Below, piece by piece: positions 57,749 to 64,000 of a DNA stretch of 64,000 nt. The stretch lies in assembly GCA_000687975.1 (NCBI GenBank), contig JIAB01000001.1, positions 2,084,001 through 2,148,000 of the forward strand, in the 5' to 3' direction. The stretch's first letter is position 1. Each line of letters opens with the position of its first letter. The notes below the pieces were generated by a model. It saw only the letters and a list, made by a program, of their open reading frames with translations. It had not been told where the DNA came from and made no database searches. Both the position numbers and the translations under genes were made by a program. This DNA comes from Lachnospiraceae bacterium AC2031. Its GTDB lineage: Bacteria; Bacillota; Clostridia; Lachnospirales; Lachnospiraceae.

Positions 57749-59752
57749 ATGGCAGATTTTGTATTACATAGTGAATATGCGCCTACAGGCGATCAGCCTG
57801 AAGCAATCAAGTCTATAGTTGAGGGCTTTAAAGCTGGCAGGAAGCATCAGACGCTGCTTGGTGTTACTGGCTCAGGAAAGACATTTACCATGGCAAATGT
57901 CATCAAAGCTCTCGGTAAAAAAACACTTATAATGTCACATAACAAGACTCTTGCTGCACAGCTCTACGGGGAGATGAAAGCTTTCTTCCCAGAGAATGCG
58001 GTGGAGTATTTTGTTTCTTATTACGATTATTATCAGCCGGAGGCATATGTTCCTTCGTCTGATACTTATATTGCCAAGGATTCCTCTGTAAATGATGAAA
58101 TAGATATGCTGCGACACAGCGCCACATCTGCTCTTATTGAGAGAGATGATGTTATCGTTGTATCGTCGGTTTCCTGTATCTACGGAATCGGTAATCCTGA
58201 AGATTATAAGTCTATGATGTTGGGCCTTCGACCGGGCATGGCCCTTGACCGTGATGTGCTGCTGAAGGAACTGGTGGATATGCAGTACACTCGTAACGAG
58301 ATGGACTTTAAGCGAAGCACCTTCCGTGTAAAGGGCGATGTGGTGGATATCATTCCAGCCAATAAGGATGGAGAGGCTATTCGAATAGAGTTCTTCGGGG
58401 ATGAGATTGACAGGCTTTCAGAGTTTGATCCACTTACAGGAGAAATCAAGCGTGATATAACATTTACCTGTATCTTCCCAGCTTCTTACTACGTTATCGC
58501 ACCTGAGAAGATGGAAAAGGCTCTTGCTGAGATTGATGCTGAGCTTAGAGAGCGTATCGTGTATTTTAAGTCCCACGACAAGCTGCTGGAGGCACAGCGA
58601 ATTCAGGAACGTACTGAGTTCGACATGGAAATGTTACGCGAGACAGGATTCTGTTCAGGAATCGAGAACTATACCCGTATCCTTGCTGGCGGAAAGCCAG
58701 GGGATCCTCCTGATACACTGATAGATTTCTTCGGTGATGACTACCTTCTTATTGTGGATGAGTCTCACCAGACTCTGCCTCAGGTAAGAGGAATGTTTGG
58801 AGGAAACAAGGCACGTAAGCAGACTCTGATCGACTTCGGTTTCAGACTTCCTTCTGCTATGGATAACAGACCTCTGAATTTTGAGGAGTATGAGCAAAGA
58901 ATAGATAAGATACTTTTCGTATCAGCAACTCCTGGTCCTTACGAGGATGAGCATGAGGAGGCAAGAGTTGAGCAGATCATCAGACCTACGGGACTGCTGG
59001 ATCCGCCAATAGATGTGCGTCCTGTTGAGGGACAGGTGGATGACCTGTATAGTGAAATCAATGCTGAGGTATCGAAGGGTAACAAGGTGCTGGTCACAAC
59101 CCTTACCAAGCGTATGGCGGAGGAGCTTACCAGCTATCTTCGTAACCTTGATATAAAAGTAAAGTATCTCCACAGTGATATTGATACTCTTGAGAGAATG
59201 GAGATAGTGAGGGATCTTAGACTGGGCGTCTTTGATGTTCTGGTTGGTATCAACCTGCTTCGAGAGGGTCTGGATATTCCAGAGATAACTCTGGTTGCCA
59301 TCCTTGATGCGGATAAGGAAGGCTTCCTTAGATCCGAAACTTCTCTTATACAGACTATTGGTCGTGCGGCCCGAAATGTGGATGGCCACGTTGTAATGTA
59401 TGCAGATACCATCACTGACTCCATGAAGAAGGCCATAGATGAGACCAATCGTCGACGTGAGATTCAGCAGAAGTATAATGAAGAGCATGGCATCACTCCG
59501 CAAACTATTCGAAAGGCTGTCCGTGAGCTTATCTCCACAAGTCTCAAGGCGGCCAAGGAGGATGAGAAGGACCGCAGAAAGACTGTGGGCAAGGATCCTG
59601 ATCTGATGAATAAGAAGGAACTTGGTAAAGAGATCGATCGCCTGACAAAGAAGATGAATCAGGCTGCATCGGAGCTGAACTTTGAGCTTGCGGCTATACT
59701 TCGTGATGAGCTTATTGAATTAAAGGTAAAGCTCAGGGATTATGATAAATAG
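57749..59752 (+). CDS. uvrB: Excinuclease ABC subunit UvrB
   Basis: Damage-verifying helicase of nucleotide excision repair. Walker A GVTGSGKT (about 38-45), the beta-hairpin region [25 protein letters not shown]-like [10 protein letters not shown], helicase motif [16 protein letters not shown] and a C-terminal UvrC-binding coiled coil ([25 protein letters not shown]) are all present at usual length. It acts with UvrA, encoded 36 nt downstream, in the classic order. Confidence 0.98.
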   Translation: MADFVLHSEYAPTGDQPEAIKSIVEGFKAGRKHQTLLGVTGSGKTFTMANVIKALGKKTLIMSHNKTLAAQLYGEMKAFFPENAVEYFVSYYDYYQPEAYVPSSDTYIAKDSSVNDEIDMLRHSATSALIERDDVIVVSSVSCIYGIGNPEDYKSMMLGLRPGMALDRDVLLKELVDMQYTRNEMDFKRSTFRVKGDVVDIIPANKDGEAIRIEFFGDEIDRLSEFDPLTGEIKRDITFTCIFPASYYVIAPEKMEKALAEIDAELRERIVYFKSHDKLLEAQRIQERTEFDMEMLRETGFCSGIENYTRILAGGKPGDPPDTLIDFFGDDYLLIVDESHQTLPQVRGMFGGNKARKQTLIDFGFRLPSAMDNRPLNFEEYEQRIDKILFVSATPGPYEDEHEEARVEQIIRPTGLLDPPIDVRPVEGQVDDLYSEINAEVSKGNKVLVTTLTKRMAEELTSYLRNLDIKVKYLHSDIDTLERMEIVRDLRLGVFDVLVGINLLREGLDIPEITLVAILDADKEGFLRSETSLIQTIGRAARNVDGHVVMYADTITDSMKKAIDETNRRREIQQKYNEEHGITPQTIRKAVRELISTSLKAAKEDEKDRRKTVGKDPDLMNKKELGKEIDRLTKKMNQAASELNFELAAILRDELIELKVKLRDYDK

Positions 59753-59788
59753 AATAAATTTGATAAAACACTGAAATAAGGAATTAAC

Positions 59789-62620
59789 ATGGGTGAGATT
59801 AAGTATATAACAGTGCAGGGAGCACGTGAGCACAACCTGAAGGGTGTGGACGTGACGCTGCCTAGAAATAAATTTATAGTATTTACAGGTCTTTCGGGAT
59901 CTGGAAAATCATCGCTTGCATTTGACACTATATATGCAGAAGGACAGAGAAGATATATGGAGTCTCTGTCTTCTTATGCGAGGCAGTTCCTTGGTCAGGC
60001 GGAGAAGCCTGACGTTGATAAGATAGAGGGACTGTCTCCTGCTATTTCCATAGATCAGAAATCTACTAACAAGAACCCTCGTTCTACAGTTGGTACAGTT
60101 ACAGAAATCTATGATTATCTAAGACTTCTTTATGCCAGAATCGGTGTGCCACACTGTCCTGAATGTGGTCGTATCATCGAGAGACAGACTGTGGATCAGA
60201 TGGTGGATCAGGTTATGGAGCTTCCAGAAAAAACTAAGTTCCAGATTCTTGCGCCTGTGGTCCGTGGACGTAAGGGTACTCACGAGAAGCTTCTTGCAAG
60301 AGCAAAGAAGAGTGGTTTCGTAAGAGTTGTGGTAGATGGAAATCAGTACACTCTGGATGAAGAGATTAACCTGGATAAGAATATAAAGCATAACATAGAT
60401 ATAATCGTAGACCGTCTTGTTATAAAGGAAGGGATTGAAAGAAGACTTGCAGACTCTCTTGAGGTTGCACTGAAACAGGCAGAGGGCATAGTTAAGATAG
60501 AAGTTATCGGTGGTGAAACTTATACTTTCTCTGACAGCTTCTCCTGTCCATATTGCAATGTTTCCATAGATGAGATCGAGCCTCGATCGTTTTCCTTTAA
60601 TAATCCATTTGGCGCCTGCCCTGCTTGTACAGGTATAGGATGGGAGAGAAGGCTGGACCCGGATCTGATGATCCCAGACAAGTCCCGTTCTCTTAACGAG
60701 GGTGCTATTGCGGTTTCTGGATGGGCTTCCAGTGGTGATGCAAAGTCCTTTACACATGCGCTTCTTGTGGCGCTTTCTGAGACCTATAATTTCTCTATGG
60801 ATACCCCTTATCGCGATCTTCCGGATGAGGTGAAGGACGTGATCATGAATGGTACTCATGGCAGAAGGATTACGATTCATTATCAGAGCCAGAGAACTCG
60901 TCGCAGCACATTTACACATCCTTTCGAGGGTCTGATCGCAAATGTGGAAGAGCGCTACAAGTATACAGGCTCCGAGGAAATGCGAAATGACTACGAGTCT
61001 TATATGACATTTACCCCTTGTAAGGTCTGTGGTGGAAAGAGGCTGAAGCCTTCATCACTTGCGGTGACCATCGGGGATAAGAATATATATGATATGACGG
61101 AGATGCCAGTGGACGAGCTGGCTGAATATGTAAATAATCTGGAGCTTACAAAGCGCCAGCAGATGATCGGTCGAGATATCCTGAAGGAGATCAGAGCCCG
61201 TCTTAACTTCATGGTGGATGTGGGACTTAGCTATCTGAATCTTAGCCGTGCCACAGCATCACTTTCAGGTGGTGAGGCACAGCGTATCAGACTGGCAACT
61301 CAGATTGGTTCTGGACTTGTGGGTGTTACCTACATTTTGGACGAGCCATCCATCGGTCTTCATCAGAGGGACAATGATAAGCTGATCGCGTCACTGAAGC
61401 GACTTCAGAGTCTGGGCAACACACTTATAGTTGTTGAGCACGACGAGGACACCATGCGTGCGGCAGACTTCATCGTGGATATAGGACCGAGGGCTGGAAT
61501 TCACGGAGGCGAGGTGGTGGCAACAGGTTCCATCAATGACATCATCGCCTGCAAGGATTCTATAACTGGACAATACCTGAGCGGTGAGGAGATAATTCCT
61601 GTACCTGCGAAGCGAAGAGAACCAACGGGCTTCATAAAGATAAAAGGCGCCCGAGAAAATAATCTGAAGAATGTGGATGTTGAAGTTCCGCTTGGAGTCT
61701 TCACAGTTGTTACTGGAGTATCAGGTTCAGGCAAGAGTTCACTGATAAATGAAATCTTAAAGAAACGTCTTCTAAGAGATCTGAACCGTGCCCGCATAAA
61801 GCCTGGTAAGCATGATGATATCGAGGGTATCGAATCTCTGGACAAGATAATCGATATTGACCAGTCACCTATTGGAAGAACACCTCGTTCAAATCCTGCA
61901 ACATATACTGGAGTCTTTGATCTTATAAGAGGTATCTTTGCTGAGACCAAGGATGCAAAGGCCATGGGATACAATAAGGGCCGCTTTTCCTTTAATGTTT
62001 CAGGCGGACGTTGCGAGGCCTGCAAGGGTGATGGTATTAATAAGATAGAGATGCATTTCCTTCCGGATATTTACGTGCCATGTGAGGTGTGCGACGGTAA
62101 GAGATATAACCGTGAGACTCTGGAGGTAAGATATAAGGGCAAGAACATCTTTGAGGTTCTTGATATGTCGGTGGATGAGGCCTGTGAATTCTTTGAGGCT
62201 GTTCCTCCTATTTATAGAAAGATTAAAACCCTGCAGGATGTAGGCCTGGGATATATTAAACTGGGTCAGCCATCCACTACGCTTTCTGGTGGTGAGGCTC
62301 AGCGTATCAAGCTGGCTACCGAGCTTAGTAAGCGTAGTACGGGAAATACCATTTATATACTTGACGAACCAACTACTGGACTTCATTTTGATGATGTTAG
62401 GAAGCTGCTTCAGATACTTCAGACCTTTGCCGATGGCGGAAACACGGTTGTGGTTATCGAACACAATATGGACGTTATCAAGCAGGCGGATTATATTATT
62501 GATATGGGACCTGAGGGCGGAAATGGCGGCGGCACTGTGGTCGCTGTGGGTACGCCTGAGGAAATCGCCAAGAAGAGAAAGTCCTATACTGGCAAATACT
62601 TGAAGAAATACTTAAAATAA
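59789..62620 (+). CDS. uvrA: Excinuclease ABC subunit UvrA
   Basis: Damage-recognition ABC ATPase dimer of excision repair. Two ABC modules with Walker [10 protein letters not shown] and GVSGSGKSS, signatures LSGGEAQRI twice, zinc-binding CPECG...CPYC and CEACKGDG...[10 protein letters not shown] clusters, and length 943 aa as expected. Operon with uvrB, and fruK starts 28 nt after. Confidence 0.99.
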   Translation: MGEIKYITVQGAREHNLKGVDVTLPRNKFIVFTGLSGSGKSSLAFDTIYAEGQRRYMESLSSYARQFLGQAEKPDVDKIEGLSPAISIDQKSTNKNPRSTVGTVTEIYDYLRLLYARIGVPHCPECGRIIERQTVDQMVDQVMELPEKTKFQILAPVVRGRKGTHEKLLARAKKSGFVRVVVDGNQYTLDEEINLDKNIKHNIDIIVDRLVIKEGIERRLADSLEVALKQAEGIVKIEVIGGETYTFSDSFSCPYCNVSIDEIEPRSFSFNNPFGACPACTGIGWERRLDPDLMIPDKSRSLNEGAIAVSGWASSGDAKSFTHALLVALSETYNFSMDTPYRDLPDEVKDVIMNGTHGRRITIHYQSQRTRRSTFTHPFEGLIANVEERYKYTGSEEMRNDYESYMTFTPCKVCGGKRLKPSSLAVTIGDKNIYDMTEMPVDELAEYVNNLELTKRQQMIGRDILKEIRARLNFMVDVGLSYLNLSRATASLSGGEAQRIRLATQIGSGLVGVTYILDEPSIGLHQRDNDKLIASLKRLQSLGNTLIVVEHDEDTMRAADFIVDIGPRAGIHGGEVVATGSINDIIACKDSITGQYLSGEEIIPVPAKRREPTGFIKIKGARENNLKNVDVEVPLGVFTVVTGVSGSGKSSLINEILKKRLLRDLNRARIKPGKHDDIEGIESLDKIIDIDQSPIGRTPRSNPATYTGVFDLIRGIFAETKDAKAMGYNKGRFSFNVSGGRCEACKGDGINKIEMHFLPDIYVPCEVCDGKRYNRETLEVRYKGKNIFEVLDMSVDEACEFFEAVPPIYRKIKTLQDVGLGYIKLGQPSTTLSGGEAQRIKLATELSKRSTGNTIYILDEPTTGLHFDDVRKLLQILQTFADGGNTVVVIEHNMDVIKQADYIIDMGPEGGNGGGTVVAVGTPEEIAKKRKSYTGKYLKKYLK

Positions 62621-62648
62621 TTGATTCACTTGAAAGAAGGAAAAATAA

Positions 62649-63551
62649 ATGATTTACACTGTGACATTTAATCCGTCTCTGGACTATATCGTGGACGTGA
62701 AGGACTTCGCCCTGGGCATGACCAACCGCACCACATCTGAGCTTATGCTCCCTGGAGGTAAGGGGATAAATGTCTCGACTGTTCTGAGAAATCTTGGCAT
62801 AGATAACACGGCTCTCTACTTTTCAGCGGGCTTCGTAGGCGACGAGATCACGAGGCTGCTTCGAGAGGATGGTGTGAATGCTGAAGAGATAAAGGTGGAG
62901 GGCGGTTGCTCTCGAATCAATGTGAAGCTTAGCTCCATAGAGGGAACGGAGATAAATGGCATGGGCCCTGTTATTTCTGACGAAGGAATCGAAAGGCTTT
63001 ACCAGAAGCTGGACACCCTCGCTGAAGGCGACTTTCTGGTTCTTGCCGGAAGTCTTCCATCAGGTATGTCCACTACGATTTATAGTGATATAATGAAGAG
63101 GTTGGAAGGAAAGGGCGTGAAGTTCGTTGTGGACGCGACACGTGATCTGCTTCGAAATGCACTGGAGTACAAGCCATTTTTCGTAAAACCAAATAATCAC
63201 GAGCTGGGAGAAATCTTTGGGGTAACACTGAAAACCTTTGAAGAGGTGGAACCATATGCTCGAAAGATGCAGGAGATGGGAGCAGCAAATGTTATCGTCT
63301 CATTATCGGGACAGGGCGCTCTGATGGTGACATCCGACGGAGAATGCCTGACTCTGGAGGCTCCAAAGGGCCAGGTAATAAATGCTGTTGGAGCAGGCGA
63401 CTCACTTGTGGCTGGCTTCCTTGCAGGATATATTGAATCTGGTAATTATGAGCATGCATTTAAGATGGGAGTTGCATCTGGATCAGCCAGTGCATTTTCG
63501 TCTGATTTTGCAACTAGAGAAGAAGTTGAAAAGTTATTAGGGGGATTATAA
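62649..63551 (+). CDS. fruK: 1-phosphofructokinase
   Basis: PfkB-family sugar kinase; phosphorylates fructose-1-phosphate to fructose-1,6-bisphosphate. MIYTVTFNPSLDYIVDV opening, PGGKGINVSTVLRNLG (substrate site), LAGSLPSG, KPNNHELGEIFG, and GAGDSLVAGFLAG with the catalytic Asp of the anion hole are present. Tagatose-6-phosphate kinase activity is an alternative. AGAAGGA gives the start. No fru PTS gene is within the window, though it may lie just past it. Confidence 0.88.
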   Translation: MIYTVTFNPSLDYIVDVKDFALGMTNRTTSELMLPGGKGINVSTVLRNLGIDNTALYFSAGFVGDEITRLLREDGVNAEEIKVEGGCSRINVKLSSIEGTEINGMGPVISDEGIERLYQKLDTLAEGDFLVLAGSLPSGMSTTIYSDIMKRLEGKGVKFVVDATRDLLRNALEYKPFFVKPNNHELGEIFGVTLKTFEEVEPYARKMQEMGAANVIVSLSGQGALMVTSDGECLTLEAPKGQVINAVGAGDSLVAGFLAGYIESGNYEHAFKMGVASGSASAFSSDFATREEVEKLLGGL

Positions 63552-64000
63552 TGAGTACTGAAAACCTGAAGGATACTTCTGAAATGGAAACTGAGGTTCT
63601 GATCGGAGAAACTTCTGAGGCAGAAACGCAGGTTCTGGTTGAAGAGAAAACTGAAGAAAAGACTGAAGAGAAATCTGAAGGATTCTCGGATGTGAGTGAA
63701 GAGAACAAGGAACCGGAAAAATCAGAAGAAGAGAATAAGGAATCAGAAGCTCCTCAAGAAGAAAATAAGGAATCTGAGAATTCTCAAGAGGAAAGTAAAG
63801 ATCCTGAAAACTCGGAAGAGAGTAAAGAACCTGAGAAGTCAGAGGATACTAAGTTTGAGGAAAAGGTTGAAGAAAAGGTTGAAGAGAAAATCGAGGAACC
63901 AGCTCCGATAAAGATTGAGCTTCCTCAGGATGAATCGAAGGGAAAGAAGATTTATTCCTGGCTCTTAGAAGGAGAAAAGGCAAGCTTTCCATTTGTAATG
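63551..64000 (+). CDS. Partial very acidic protein cut by window end
   Basis: Starts at ATG 63551, overlapping the fruK stop by one base (TAATG), with GGGG at 63541; it stays open to the last base (150 codons visible). About 120 residues are almost only Glu, Lys, Ser, Thr and Pro with degenerate EENKESE/EEKVEEK repeats, then a more ordered stretch IKIELPQDESKGKKIYSWLLEGEKASFPFV begins. Likely a long disordered head to a domain lying outside the window, so a function cannot be given. Confidence 0.75.
   Translation, partial: MSTENLKDTSEMETEVLIGETSEAETQVLVEEKTEEKTEEKSEGFSDVSEENKEPEKSEEENKESEAPQEENKESENSQEESKDPENSEESKEPEKSEDTKFEEKVEEKVEEKIEEPAPIKIELPQDESKGKKIYSWLLEGEKASFPFVM

Noticed and set aside
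63696-63911. Lys/Arg-rich frame of 71 aa near the window end
   Set aside because: A shifted frame of the acidic Glu/Lys repeat protein that begins at 63551 and stays open to the window end.

Overview
The window looks like chromosome from a low-GC Gram-positive anaerobe of the Lachnospiraceae, most like Butyrivibrio or Pseudobutyrivibrio. This rests on A+T-rich sequence with GGAGG ribosome sites, a Na+-pumping decarboxylase beta subunit, many two-component and c-di-GMP proteins, a Dlt-like wall operon, intracellular GH13 and GH53-like proteins, and HXXEE, OFA-MFS and PaaK-like genes typical of that family. The genus is an inference. I saw no rRNA, tRNA, integrase, transposase or CRISPR array.

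Layout. 0-5 kb: small protein, alpha/beta hydrolase, cyclophilin-like lipoprotein, an AlbA-type gene fragment beside hairpin repeats, flavodoxin, and a membrane protein with a Q/N/Y-rich repeat head. 5-13 kb: HD-GYP protein and hybrid sensor kinase, pyruvyl-transferase-like protein, TetR, and OadB/OadG-like membrane subunits. 13-22 kb: an ABC exporter, serine beta-lactamase-like hydrolase, response regulator and kinase in one run, with direct-repeat operator-like boxes upstream, followed by a rhodanese-TtcA fusion and a six-TM protein. 22-26.6 kb: divergent TetR and HXXEE genes with palindromic operators, an FMN reductase, an 11-unit 73-bp hairpin array, and an OFA-family MFS transporter.

26.8-34.2 kb: a Dlt-like operon (MBOAT, SGNH/DltD-like, adenylating enzyme, PLP decarboxylase-like enzyme, acyl carrier protein) followed by a two-component pair. 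The PLP enzyme is not part of a classical dltABCD operon and suggests an unusual acyl or aminoacyl group on a surface polymer.

34.4-44.2 kb: the most unusual locus. Six consecutive same-strand genes encode a Gly-rich small protein, a vWA (MIDAS) protein, a diverged adenylosuccinate-synthetase paralogue, a 1297-aa STAND-like NTPase whose N-terminus carries a HEPN-like R-N-x4-H motif, a Nudix protein with an NrtR-like C-terminus, and a SAM methyltransferase with a large unknown N-terminus. A strong promoter precedes them, with Fur-box-like palindromes in and after it. I infer a nucleotide-linked stress or defence system; no function is shown.

44-64 kb: TetR plus PaaK-like ligase, divergent from an ABC-2 exporter and S41 peptidase; a diguanylate cyclase with a sugar-binding-protein-type sensor; a GH53-like cytoplasmic protein; a PHP phosphoesterase; XRE divergent from a GH13 amylase; uvrB, uvrA, fruK; and the start of a very acidic protein cut by the window end. 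Several families of intergenic hairpins (73-bp GCAACA/TGTTGC units, TGAGTC elements overlapping stop codons, GTGCAG hairpins, and a 150-nt multibranched element at 47.4 kb) are shared between loci or stand out structurally.
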